64,000 bases of DNA, from NCBI RefSeq assembly GCF_008704395.1, contig NZ_CP023695.1, positions 4,030,001 to 4,094,000 on the forward strand. Reading direction: 5' to 3'. Below the pieces are notes generated by a model, which worked only from the letters and a program-made list of their open reading frames with translations, was not told the DNA's origin and made no database searches. A program made the translations under genes and the position numbers. Each line of letters starts with the position of its first letter. The stretch's first letter is position 1. Positions 50,238 to 58,780 of the stretch are shown here, piece by piece. This DNA is from Streptomyces alboniger (lineage in GTDB: Bacteria > Actinomycetota > Actinomycetes > Streptomycetales > Streptomycetaceae).

Positions 50238-51857
50238 CTACGCGTCCGGCTTCTCCTCCAGGCGCGGGAACAGCACCGCGCCCTTCGTCACCGTCGTACC
50301 CGCGGGAAGCCGGCCCCACGTGCCCGCGTCCTGCACGCGCTGGTCGGCCAGCGCGCCGAGGGAGGTCTCCGCGCCGAGGGAGTCCCACAGCTTCTGGGAC
50401 GTCTCCGGCATGACGGAGTTGAGCAGGACGGCCATCGCGCGCAGTGACTCGGCGGAGGTGTAGAGGATCGTCGCGAGACGCGCCCGGCCCTCGTCCGAAT
50501 CGTCCTTGGCGACCTTCCACGGCTCCTGCTCCGTGATGTAGCCGTTGACCTGCTTGACGAAGTCGAAGATCGCCAGGATGCCGCCCTGGAAGTCCTGCTC
50601 GTCGCCGATCAGCCGGTCGGCCTCGGCGACGGCCTTCGCGAGGCCCTCCCGCACGGCCTTCTCGGCGTCGCCGGACGCGTCACCGGCCGGAAGCGTGCCG
50701 CCGAAGTACTTGCCGACCATGGCGGCCACGCGGGAGGCGAGGTTGCCGTAGTCGTTGGCCAGCTCGGAGGTGTAGCGGGCGGTGAAGTCCTCCCACGAGA
50801 AGGAGCCGTCGCTGCCGAAGGTGATCGCGCGCAGGAAGTACCAGCGGTACGCGTCCACACCGAAGTGGCCGGTCAGGTCCTGCGGCTTGATGCCGGTCAG
50901 GTTCGACTTCGACATCTTCTCGCCGCCGACCATCAGCCAGCCGTTCGCGACGACCCTGCCGGGGAGCGGGAGGCCCTGTGCCATCAGCATCGCGGGCCAG
51001 ATCACCGCGTGGAAGCGGAGGATGTCCTTGCCGACCAGGTGGACGTCGGCGGGGAAGGTCTCGTCGAACTTCTCCTGGTTGGAGCCGTACCCGACCGCCG
51101 TCGCGTAGTTCAGCAGCGCGTCGACCCACACGTAGATGACGTGCTTGTCGTCCCACGGGACCGGCACGCCCCAGTCGAAGGTCGAGCGCGAGATCGACAG
51201 GTCCTGGAGCCCCTGCTTCACGAAGTTCACGACCTCGTTGCGCGCGGACTCCGGCTGGATGAAGCCCGGGTTGGCCTCGTAGAACTCCAGCAGCTTCGGG
51301 CCGTACTCGCTCAGCTTGAAGAAGTAGTTCTCCTCCTTGAGGATCTCCACCGGCTTCTTGTGGACGGGGCAGAGCTTGGTCCCGTCCTCCGCCTCGACGA
51401 GGTCGCCGGGGAGCTTGTACTCCTCACAGCCCACGCAGTACGGGCCCTCGTACCCGCCCTTGTAGATCTCGCCCTTGTCGTAGAGATCCTGGACGAACTC
51501 CTGCACGCGGTCCGTGTGACGCTTCTCCGTCGTACGGATGAAGTCGTCGTTCGCGATGTTCAGGTGCTCCCAGAGGGGCTTCCAGGCCTCGGTGACGAGC
51601 TTGTCGCACCACTCCTGGGGGGTGACGTCGTTCGCCTCGGCCGTGCGCATGATCTTCTGACCGTGCTCGTCCGTGCCGGTGAGGAACCACACCTTCTCGC
51701 CGCGCTGACGGTGCCAGCGCGTGAGCACGTCGCCTGCGACGGTCGTGTAGGCGTGGCCCAGGTGAGGAGCGTCGTTTACGTAGTAGATGGGGGTCGAGAC
51801 GTAGAACGCCTTCGCGTTCTCGTCCGCTCCCTGCTTCTCGGATCCAGTGGCCGCCAT
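50238..51857 (-). CDS. metG: Methionyl-tRNA synthetase
   Basis: A 539-residue class I MetRS. The HIGH-type motif is HLGH at residues 32-35, the zinc/knuckle region reads GPYCVGCEEYKLPGD with a later CPVH, and KMSKS appears in MVGGEKMSKSNLTGIKP. The anticodon-binding helical domain follows from ~residue 375. It lacks the C-terminal dimerisation/tRNA-binding domain of E. coli MetG, as is usual in actinobacteria. The ATG at 51857 begins a 15-residue extra tail before AFYVSTPIYYVNDAP. It lies downstream of a VWA gene on the same strand (107-bp gap) and has its own terminator. Confidence 0.96.
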   Translation of the reverse strand: MAATGSEKQGADENAKAFYVSTPIYYVNDAPHLGHAYTTVAGDVLTRWHRQRGEKVWFLTGTDEHGQKIMRTAEANDVTPQEWCDKLVTEAWKPLWEHLNIANDDFIRTTEKRHTDRVQEFVQDLYDKGEIYKGGYEGPYCVGCEEYKLPGDLVEAEDGTKLCPVHKKPVEILKEENYFFKLSEYGPKLLEFYEANPGFIQPESARNEVVNFVKQGLQDLSISRSTFDWGVPVPWDDKHVIYVWVDALLNYATAVGYGSNQEKFDETFPADVHLVGKDILRFHAVIWPAMLMAQGLPLPGRVVANGWLMVGGEKMSKSNLTGIKPQDLTGHFGVDAYRWYFLRAITFGSDGSFSWEDFTARYTSELANDYGNLASRVAAMVGKYFGGTLPAGDASGDAEKAVREGLAKAVAEADRLIGDEQDFQGGILAIFDFVKQVNGYITEQEPWKVAKDDSDEGRARLATILYTSAESLRAMAVLLNSVMPETSQKLWDSLGAETSLGALADQRVQDAGTWGRLPAGTTVTKGAVLFPRLEEKPDA

Positions 51858-51964
51858 GGTCGAAATCCTAACGGCCGGATGAAGATCGACTCACACTGAT
51901 ATCGGGGGGTGGACCCGGGGGTTCCGGGGCCACCCCTCGGGGCCGCGTGCGTACCGTCTCGGGG

Positions 51965-53437
51965 TTACGGGCGCCAGGACGCCAGCAGGCCCTCGTACAG
52001 CTCCTTGTCCGTGAGTTCGCGCGGGGCGGGGCCCGCGTGGAAGAACGCCGCGTTCTCCGCCTTCAGCTTCCGGAGGTAGTCAAAGCCCTTCGCGTCGTGC
52101 TCGCCGAAGGCCACGAACTGGAAGAAGAGGGGGTGCGCGGCGGCCGCCGCCAGGGCCTGGGTCGCCGGGCCCTTCGCGTCCGGGGCGCCGTCGGTCTGGA
52201 AGATCACGAGGGCGGGGCCCTCGTGGGCCGACTTCTCGTAGTGCGATACGACCTCTTCGATCGCCCGGTGGTAACTGGTGCGGCCCATGTGGCCCGCGGC
52301 GGCGTGCAGCTCGTCGACGCGGCCCTCGTGGTCGGTGAGGGTGAGGGTGCCGGTGCCGTCGATGTCCGTGGAGAAGAAGACGACGTGGACGGTGGCGGCG
52401 GGGTCCGTGTGGGCGGCCAGGGCGAGCACCTGCTCGGCGAGGCTCTGGGCGGAGCCGTCCTTGTAGTACGGGCGCATGGATCCGGAGCGGTCGAGGACCA
52501 GGTAGACCTGGGCTCGGGTTCCTGTCAGGCCGTGCTTCTTCAGGGCGGTGCCTGCGGCCTTGTACGCGGTGGCCAGCCCCGGGGCTTTGGACCTCACCCT
52601 TGCCGCGGGGACGGCGGGCTTCCCGCCGACGCCGCCCTTGCTTTCCGGCTCCGCCGCGGTTTCCGGCTCTGCCGCAGGGGCCTCGGGCTCCGCCGTGGGT
52701 TCCGGCTCCGCCGAGGGGGTGGTGCTTGCCGTCGCTTCATCGGCCCCGGCGCCTTCGGGCTGTGCCCACCCGTCCCGCCCAGCGGGACGATTGCCCACAG
52801 TGGCGGGCGCCTCGCCTTCGGCGGCGTCTGCAGCGGGAGTGGCGGCCTCGCCTTCGGGGGCGGCGGCGTCAGCGGCAGCGGCCTCGCCTTCGGCGTCAGC
52901 GGTGGCAGCCTCAGCGGCGGGGGTCTGCTCCTGTTGTGGGCAGGCGTCCCGCAGGGCGGGACGGGTGGGCACAACTTCGTCGGCGGCGGGAGAGGCGGGA
53001 GCCTGACCCGGGGCTTCCGGGACGGCGGGCTCAGCCGCCTCGGCCTTCGGGGCGGCTTCCGGCTCGGGCTCGGGCTCGGGCTTCTGCTCCCGCGCCGCAG
53101 GCTGCTCCGCCGCCTCGGTCTCCGGGGCAGTCTCGGGCTCAGGATCGGGCTCAGGCTTCCGCTCCCGCGCCGCAGGCCCAGGTACCGAGACGTTGTCGAA
53201 CGCGGCCGCGACCAAATCGTCCACCGCCGAAGGCGAGGGCTCCGGGCTCGGGGACGGGACGGAGGCCTTGGAGGGCGGCGTCGGCTCCGGGGACGGGGAG
53301 GGGAGTGAGACGGCGCCCGGCGCCGAGGACTCCCGCTCCGGTTCAGGCGCAGCCGCACGCTCAGGCTCCCGCGCCTCAGGAACGCTCTCCTTGCGTGACC
53401 GTCCGAACGCGTTCCGCAGGCGATCCAGAATGCCCAT
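51965..53437 (-). CDS. VWA-domain protein with long disordered Ala/Pro/Glu region
   Basis: A 490-residue protein. A short amphipathic N-terminus ([17 protein letters not shown]) may bind the membrane. Residues ~20-285 are Ala/Pro/Glu/Ser low complexity (blocks such as [20 protein letters not shown]). The von Willebrand A domain (~300-488) has an intact [14 protein letters not shown] at its start and a later conserved TDGAPD, and resembles the VWA of tellurite-resistance TerF/TerY proteins. There is no signal peptide, so it is cytoplasmic, possibly a metal-dependent adaptor for a chaperone-like or stress complex. No ter genes are adjacent. The ATG at 53437 follows GAAGGG. Confidence 0.87.
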   Translation of the reverse strand: MGILDRLRNAFGRSRKESVPEAREPERAAAPEPERESSAPGAVSLPSPSPEPTPPSKASVPSPSPEPSPSAVDDLVAAAFDNVSVPGPAARERKPEPDPEPETAPETEAAEQPAAREQKPEPEPEPEAAPKAEAAEPAVPEAPGQAPASPAADEVVPTRPALRDACPQQEQTPAAEAATADAEGEAAAADAAAPEGEAATPAADAAEGEAPATVGNRPAGRDGWAQPEGAGADEATASTTPSAEPEPTAEPEAPAAEPETAAEPESKGGVGGKPAVPAARVRSKAPGLATAYKAAGTALKKHGLTGTRAQVYLVLDRSGSMRPYYKDGSAQSLAEQVLALAAHTDPAATVHVVFFSTDIDGTGTLTLTDHEGRVDELHAAAGHMGRTSYHRAIEEVVSHYEKSAHEGPALVIFQTDGAPDAKGPATQALAAAAAHPLFFQFVAFGEHDAKGFDYLRKLKAENAAFFHAGPAPRELTDKELYEGLLASWRP

Positions 53438-53597
53438 GTGCGCAACCCTTCGCGTGAGTTGATTCCCGAAATCCCTGGCCAGGGCGGACACGTAAGGTTA
53501 GCCGCCGCCCTGGGTGATCTTGGGCAGGGTCGCCGCCCATCACCCGGCCGAGCCATCCCCGGCCGCTCCCGGGTCAACTTCCTCCCATGTGCCACGG

Positions 53598-53619
53598 ATT
53601 CACCCGCCGTTCACCCGGA
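53598..53619 (+). promoter_or_regulatory. PHO box (PhoP-binding direct repeats) of phoX
   Basis: Two adjacent 11-bp units, ATTCACCCGCC and GTTCACCCGGA, match the GTTCACC-type direct repeats bound by PhoP in Streptomyces. They lie 93-114 bp upstream of the phoX GTG. An imperfect CCACGCC tandem repeat (about 53667-53697) lies between the box and the gene. Confidence 0.82.
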
Positions 53620-53711
53620 CGCCGCCGCCCTGCCGGAACCCACACCTAGCCTCACGGCGGAATCAAGCCACGCCAAGCCACGCCAGGCCACGCCACGACG
53701 ACGGAGGATCC

Positions 53712-55802
53712 GTGCCCAAGCTGCTGCCGATCATCACCTCGCATCAGGGGAGCGGCGGCCGTTCCGCCCTGACCTGCCGCTTCCGCTGCGGTGACGCCTG
53801 CTTCAACGAGGTGCCCAACACCAGCGACAACGAGTACGTCGGCGACGTCATCGCCGGTGCGCTCAGCCGCCGTTCGATGATGCGCGCCGCCGCCGTCGTG
53901 ACGGTCGCCGCCGCGGCGGGCAGCGCGGTCATAGCGGGCCCCGGCGCGAGCGAGGCCGCCGCGGCCACCCCGGACGGGATCAAGGGTGGGAAGGGCAAGG
54001 GGGCGCGTGGGCTGCGGTTCGCGCCCGTCGCTCCGAACACCACCGACGCCGTCACCGTCCCCACCGGCTACGAGCAGAACGTCGTCATCCGCTGGGGCGA
54101 GCCGATCCTGCGCGGCGCGCCCGCCTTCGACGCGGACCAGCAGACCGCCAAGGCGCAGGCCGGCCAGTTCGGTTACAACAACGACTTCCTCTCCCTGCTC
54201 CCGCTCCGCGGCGAGCACGGCCGCCAGGTCCTCGTGGCCAACCACGAGTACACGGACGAGATCCTGATGTTCAAGGGGTACGACCCCGAGAACCCGACCC
54301 GCGAGCAGGTCGAGATCGCGTGGGCGGCGCACGGCCTGTCCGTCGTCGTGGTCGAGGGCGAGCGCAAGGGCGGCGGCCTGCGCGCCGTCAGCCGGCACCA
54401 CCTCAACCGGCGGCTCACCGCCACCAGCCGGTTCCGCCTCGCGGGACCGGTCGCGGGCAGCCCCCTCGTACGTACGAAGGCCGATCCGCGCGGCACCACC
54501 GTCCTCGGCACGCTCAACAACTGCTCGGGCGGCACCACTCCCTGGGGCACGACGCTGCACGGCGAGGAGAACTTCAACCAGTACTTCGCCAACGCCGCGA
54601 AGGTGACCGACCCGACGGCCGCCGCCCGCCTGAAGCGGTACGGCGTCGCGGGTGAGGCCTCGGAGCGGAAGTGGGAGCGGTTCGACGACCGTTTCGACCT
54701 CGCCAAGGAGCCGAACGAGGCGAACCGTTTCGGCTGGGTCGTCGAACTCGACCCGTACGACCCGGACTCGACCCCGCGCAAGCGCACCGCGCTCGGCCGC
54801 TTCAAGCACGAGGCCGCGCAGCCGCGCCTCACGCACGACGGCAGGCCGGTGGTCTACATGGGCGACGACGAGAAGTTCGACTACTTCTACAAGTTCGTCA
54901 GCAGCAAGCGCGTCGCCAAGGGCAAGTCCCGTGCCGCGCACGAGCACAACCTCACGCTCCTCGACGAGGGCACGCTGTACGTCGCCAAGCTCACCGGTGA
55001 CTCCCCCGCGAGCGAGATCGACGGGAAGGGGACCCTCCCGGAGGACGGCGAGTTCGACGGCGGCGGCAAGTGGATCCCGCTCGCCACCGCCGGGCCCGGC
55101 GGGAAGGCCGTCAGCCACGTCGAGGGCATGACCGCCGAGGAGGTGTACGTCTTCACGCGCCTCGCGGGCGACAAGGTCGGCGCCACCAAGATGGACCGGC
55201 CCGAGGACATCGAGCCGTCCCCGCACACCGGCAAGGTGTACGTGGCGCTCACCAACAACTCCGACCGCGGCAAGGCCGGCAAGCCGGGCGCGGACGAGGC
55301 CAATCCGCGCAACCTCAACAAGCACGGGCAGGTGCTCGAACTGACCGAGCGCCGCAACCGCGCGGACGCCACGACGTTCGCCTGGTCGCTCTTCCTCGTC
55401 GCCGGCGACCCGAACGACCCCTCGACGTACTTCGCGGGCTTCCCCAAGGACCGCGTCTCGCCGATCTCCTGCCCGGACAACGTGGCCTTCGACCCGCACG
55501 GCAACCTGTGGATCTCCACCGACGGCAATCAGCTCGGCTCCCACGACGGCCTGTTCGGCGTCGCCACGCGCGGTGACCGGCGCGGCGAGCTGAAGCAGTT
55601 CCTGACCATGCCGAAGGGCGCGGAGACCTGCGGGCCGCTCGTCCAGGAGCGGCGCGTGGTCGTCGCCGTGCAGCACCCGGGCGAGGTCGACGGCGCGTCC
55701 GTGGAGAAGCCCGCGAGTGCCTGGCCCGACGGGCCGGGCAGGATCGTCCGGCCGTCGGTCGTCTCGGTGTGGCGCAAGGACGGCCGCGACATCGGCGTCT
55801 GA
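53712..55802 (+). CDS. phoX: PhoX-family secreted alkaline phosphatase
   Basis: A 696-residue PhoX (DUF839) phosphatase, a Tat-exported Ca/Fe-dependent monoesterase for phosphate scavenging. A cysteine-containing pre-region (LTCRFRCGDACFNEVPNTSD, ~residues 20-38), typical of actinobacterial PhoX, precedes the twin-arginine signal SRRSMMRAAAVVTVAAAAGS (~52-72). Catalytic-domain markers include LVANHEYTDEILM, NNCSGGTTPWGTTLHGEENF, YMGDDEKFDYFYKFVS, MDRPEDIEPSPHTGKVYVAL and CPDNVAFDPHGNLWISTDGN. The GTG at 53712 follows GGAGGA. A PHO box upstream indicates induction by PhoR-PhoP under phosphate limitation. Confidence 0.93.
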   Translation: MPKLLPIITSHQGSGGRSALTCRFRCGDACFNEVPNTSDNEYVGDVIAGALSRRSMMRAAAVVTVAAAAGSAVIAGPGASEAAAATPDGIKGGKGKGARGLRFAPVAPNTTDAVTVPTGYEQNVVIRWGEPILRGAPAFDADQQTAKAQAGQFGYNNDFLSLLPLRGEHGRQVLVANHEYTDEILMFKGYDPENPTREQVEIAWAAHGLSVVVVEGERKGGGLRAVSRHHLNRRLTATSRFRLAGPVAGSPLVRTKADPRGTTVLGTLNNCSGGTTPWGTTLHGEENFNQYFANAAKVTDPTAAARLKRYGVAGEASERKWERFDDRFDLAKEPNEANRFGWVVELDPYDPDSTPRKRTALGRFKHEAAQPRLTHDGRPVVYMGDDEKFDYFYKFVSSKRVAKGKSRAAHEHNLTLLDEGTLYVAKLTGDSPASEIDGKGTLPEDGEFDGGGKWIPLATAGPGGKAVSHVEGMTAEEVYVFTRLAGDKVGATKMDRPEDIEPSPHTGKVYVALTNNSDRGKAGKPGADEANPRNLNKHGQVLELTERRNRADATTFAWSLFLVAGDPNDPSTYFAGFPKDRVSPISCPDNVAFDPHGNLWISTDGNQLGSHDGLFGVATRGDRRGELKQFLTMPKGAETCGPLVQERRVVVAVQHPGEVDGASVEKPASAWPDGPGRIVRPSVVSVWRKDGRDIGV

Positions 55803-55820
55803 TCGCGGGCCGGTCTCGGC

Positions 55821-56684
55821 TCAGCCGTTCTGCCTGCGGCGGTAGAGCGCGAAGCCGAGGCCGCCCGCGCCCAGGGCGGCCATGCCGCCGCCCGCGGCGA
55901 CCAGCGGGGCGTCGGTGGCGGATTCCGGGGTGACCCCCTCGGCACCCGCCTTGACGCCCCCCTTCGGCACGACCTGGTGGGAGCCGTTCGCGGGCCGCGG
56001 CTTCGCGGGCTGGGGCTTCGTTCCGTTGTGGTGGTTCTTGCCCTCGACCCAGGACCTGACCGTGCCGTCGGGGTTGAGGACGACGTGCAGACCGTTGTTC
56101 TGGCCGTAGGCGGCCTTGCCGTTGGCGTCGAGGGTGTCGAGCTTGCTGCCGTGGGCGAAAACGTCGGCCTGGTAGTGGTGCGGCCCCAGCTTGTAGATCT
56201 TGGCGAGGGAGCCGTCGGCCAGCTTCACCGTGGTCCGGTAGACGCGCTTGGCGTCCGGCTTCGGCTCCGGCTTCGGCTTCGGCGGGGCCGGCTTGGCCGA
56301 CATCGAGAGGGTGCCGTCGGGGGTCAGGGTGAAGGTGTTGCCGTCGACGGTGGTGCTCGCGGCCTTCTCGTACGCGGTGAGCGAGCCCTTCGCGGTGCCG
56401 TTCAGGGAGAGCGCGGCCTTGGCGGTACGGGCGGACACGTTGACGTCGACCTTCGCGGACCAGCCGTGGCCGAGGTCCGTGGTGCCCTTCGACTCCCAGC
56501 TGCCGGGCGCGGGGGCCTCGGAATCCGTCCGGTCCCGCGCGTCGGACGTGGTCCGGTCCTGTGAGGGCGAGGACGAGGGCGAGGGGGCGTCCGCGGCGAA
56601 GGCGGCCGTGGCCGGAACGGCGAGAGCGGCGATGGCTCCGGTGGCGATGGCGGCGGTACGGAAGGTACGGCGGGTGGCGCGCAT
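55821..56684 (-). CDS. Secreted protein with C-terminal membrane anchor, unknown function
   Basis: A 287-residue exported protein. Signal peptide at ~1-31 (AAIATGAIAALAVPATAAFA, cut after AFA). The mature part has two short repeated modules: TLTPDGTLSMS and VVLNPDGTVRSWVEG, with a KPKPEPKPDAK linker between. The C-terminus has a hydrophobic helix (PLVAAGGGMAALGAGGLGFA) and a positive tail YRRRQNG, like a cell-wall or membrane anchor. No canonical LAxTG sortase motif precedes the helix. It converges on phoX with an 18-bp gap. I recognise no domain; a surface-exposed role is inferred from topology only. The ATG at 56684 follows GAGGGG. Confidence 0.78.
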   Translation of the reverse strand: MRATRRTFRTAAIATGAIAALAVPATAAFAADAPSPSSSPSQDRTTSDARDRTDSEAPAPGSWESKGTTDLGHGWSAKVDVNVSARTAKAALSLNGTAKGSLTAYEKAASTTVDGNTFTLTPDGTLSMSAKPAPPKPKPEPKPDAKRVYRTTVKLADGSLAKIYKLGPHHYQADVFAHGSKLDTLDANGKAAYGQNNGLHVVLNPDGTVRSWVEGKNHHNGTKPQPAKPRPANGSHQVVPKGGVKAGAEGVTPESATDAPLVAAGGGMAALGAGGLGFALYRRRQNG

Positions 56685-56874
56685 GAGTGGCCCCTCGTGA
56701 CTGGTCGTTCGAGCTTCGAGCTGTCCGTCTTTGTGCCCCTTTGCGGGGTGACGGCTCTGAAGGTACGGGCGCTCTGTGTGCGTCATCCGTAGGGAAGGTA
56801 ACAACTGCCCTCATGCCTGGGCGCAGTACCGTAAACCGGGTGAAAGTGCAGGTCGGAGGCGGTGTGGCCGAAGG

Positions 56875-57849
56875 TCACCGGGTGGCGGGGACCAAGGGCC
56901 CGCCGGTGGCGCCCCGCGGGTCGCCGGCCCGCAGCAGCCACTCCGTATAGGCGGCGGACTGCCGCGCGGCCTCCCAGTAGGCGGCCTCCAGCTCGCCGTA
57001 GACCGCGTTCAGTTCGTCCTCCGTGCGGGCCGCCACCAGGAGCCGCACGCCGAGAGGATCGCCGAAGAGGGGACGTACGGCCATGTCGGCGCGGCCCCGC
57101 GAGGTCGGCTGGCAGAGCGTGACGACCTCGCCGGTCGCGACGAGGGACGCCGCGGTGAGGTAGTCGCCGTGCAGGACAGGCGGGTTGAGCCCGGCCGCGG
57201 ACAGGACGCGGCGCAGGCCGTCCCACTCGCCGTCGACGGTGGGGTCGACCATCCAGCGGTCGTCCGCGAGGTCGCCGAGGCGTACGACGGGACGCTCGGC
57301 CGCCGGATGGTCCGCGGCGAGGGAGACGAACTGCGGCTCGCGGTCGAGCAGGACCCGTCTTCGGAGCGACTCGGGCAGCCGCAGCGGGCTGCCCTCGACC
57401 TCGTGCACGAACACGACGTCGAGCTGCGCCGCGGCCACCAGGCGCAGCAGCGCGTTGGCGGACACGTCCATCTGGAGGGAGATCTCGGTCCCCGGCAGGC
57501 GCACCCGCAGTCTGCGCAGCCAGCCCGGTATGGCGCGGCTCGCCGTGGAGCCGATGCGCAGCCGCGGCCCCTCGCCCCTGCCGGCGGCGGCGGCCTTGGT
57601 CTCGGCCACCAGGGCCCGCATCTCCGTGACCAGGGGGCGGGCCCGGCTGAGGACGATCCGGCCGAGCGGTGTGGGACGGCAGCCGGTGCGTTCGCGGGAG
57701 AAGAGCTGGCCGCCGAGCGCGTTCTCTATGCGCCGCAGCTGGGTCGTCAACGACGGCTGGCTCATACCGAGCTGGCGAGCGGCCTTGTGCAGGCTGCCGG
57801 CGTCGGCGATGGCGCACAGCGCGCGGAGGTGCCTGACCTCAAGCTCCAT
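56875..57849 (-). CDS. snpR: LysR-type activator of the snapalysin gene
   Basis: A 324-residue LysR regulator. The N-terminal HTH is LRALCAIADAGSLHKAARQL and GMSQPSLTTQLRRIENALGG (~residues 8-50), with the linker helix next. The effector domain runs from ~95 to 300. It is divergent from a small neutral protease gene, the classical arrangement in which the LysR protein (SnpR) activates snpA transcription in Streptomyces. A T-N11-A palindrome between the two is its likely binding site. The ATG at 57849 is used. The last ~20 residues (DPRGATGGPLVPATR) are an unstructured tail. Confidence 0.9.
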   Translation of the reverse strand: MELEVRHLRALCAIADAGSLHKAARQLGMSQPSLTTQLRRIENALGGQLFSRERTGCRPTPLGRIVLSRARPLVTEMRALVAETKAAAAGRGEGPRLRIGSTASRAIPGWLRRLRVRLPGTEISLQMDVSANALLRLVAAAQLDVVFVHEVEGSPLRLPESLRRRVLLDREPQFVSLAADHPAAERPVVRLGDLADDRWMVDPTVDGEWDGLRRVLSAAGLNPPVLHGDYLTAASLVATGEVVTLCQPTSRGRADMAVRPLFGDPLGVRLLVAARTEDELNAVYGELEAAYWEAARQSAAYTEWLLRAGDPRGATGGPLVPATR

Positions 57850-57937
57850 GGTCGATGAGCGTAGAGGCGGTACGGCTGCCGCACCAGACACCCAAACCCC
57901 ATGAGAACCAGCCGTTCTGGGCAGGTCGGGGCCTGGT

Positions 57938-57954
57938 GATAGCCCCGCGCTATC
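57938..57954. promoter_or_regulatory. LysR-box palindrome between snpR and snpA
   Basis: GATAGC-CCCGC-GCTATC contains the LysR T-N11-A pattern (T57940 to A57952). It lies 89 bp from the snpR start and 115 bp from the snpA start, a normal place for the activator. Confidence 0.75.
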
Positions 57955-58068
57955 GGGAGTTGCCATCATCCCCGCGCGGCTCGGGCTCCCCGAGACTCAC
58001 AGCCACCGAAAAGTTCATCTTTCATCGACCCCCCACGGTCGTTCGAACGAGTAGGGAGCCCCCCACAC

Positions 58069-58704
58069 ATGAGCAAGCGACACCTGTCCCGATACCTGTC
58101 CGTCGCGGCCGTCCTCGGTCTCACCGTCGCCGGTCTCGGCGTGAACTCGGCGTCCGCCGCACCGTCGTACGCCCAGTACGAGGGTTCGGCGCGGGAGGCC
58201 AAGGCCAACAAGGCGTTCTTCGAAGCCGTCGTGAAGGCGGTCGCCGAGAAGCGCGCCGCCAACCCCGGCGCGAAGTCCGTGACGGTCGTCTACGACGCGT
58301 CCGGGGCGCCCACCTTCGCCCGGCAGATAGCCGGCTCCACGTCCATATGGAACTCCTCGGTCTCCAACGTGAAGCTCCAGCAGGGCAGTTCCGGCGCCAG
58401 CTTCTCCTACCGCGAGGGCAATGACCCGCGCGGTTCGTACGCCAGCACCGACGGCCACGGCAAGGGCTACATCTTCCTGGACTACGCCCAGAACAAGGAG
58501 TACGACTCGACGCGCGTCACCACGCACGAGACCGGGCACGTGCTGGGGCTGCCGGACACCTACGACGGGCCGTGCAGCCAGCTGATGTCCGGGGGTGGAC
58601 CCGGGCCCTCCTGCACGAACGCGCAGCCGGACGCGGCTGAGCGCGGGAAGGTCGAGCAGCTCTGGGCCAACGGTCTCGCCAAGGCGTTGCACAAGGTTCG
58701 CTAA
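58069..58704 (+). CDS. snpA: Snapalysin, small neutral metalloprotease (M7)
   Basis: A 211-residue secreted zinc protease. Signal peptide ~1-29 ([20 protein letters not shown]), a short propeptide to ~70, then the mature M7 domain. The extended zinc motif is [11 protein letters not shown], in which the Asp replaces the third His of the usual HExxHxxGxxH, the family hallmark. A disulfide is likely between the Cys of DGPCSQLM and GPSCTNAQ. The ATG at 58069 follows GGGAG. Its transcription probably depends on the adjacent snpR. Confidence 0.95.
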   Translation: MSKRHLSRYLSVAAVLGLTVAGLGVNSASAAPSYAQYEGSAREAKANKAFFEAVVKAVAEKRAANPGAKSVTVVYDASGAPTFARQIAGSTSIWNSSVSNVKLQQGSSGASFSYREGNDPRGSYASTDGHGKGYIFLDYAQNKEYDSTRVTTHETGHVLGLPDTYDGPCSQLMSGGGPGPSCTNAQPDAAERGKVEQLWANGLAKALHKVR

Positions 58705-58740
58705 CGGGGGCCCAGCTGTTGTCGGGGAGCCGCGGGGCCG

Positions 58741-58780
58741 TTGTGGCCGGCCGCGCGGTTCCCCGCGCCCCTATCGGGGG
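58741..58780 (+). repeat. Dispersed GC-rich repeat overlapping a stop codon
   Basis: TTGTGGCCGGCCGCGCGGTT followed by CCCCGCGCCCCTATCGGGGG. The TAG stop of the leftward FUSC gene (58771-58773) lies inside the element's distal arm. Confidence 0.78.

Noticed and set aside
51858-51964. tRNA or small RNA gene between metG and the VWA gene
   Set aside because: No T-loop GTTCGAA-type sequence or cloverleaf pairing is present; only GC-rich low complexity.
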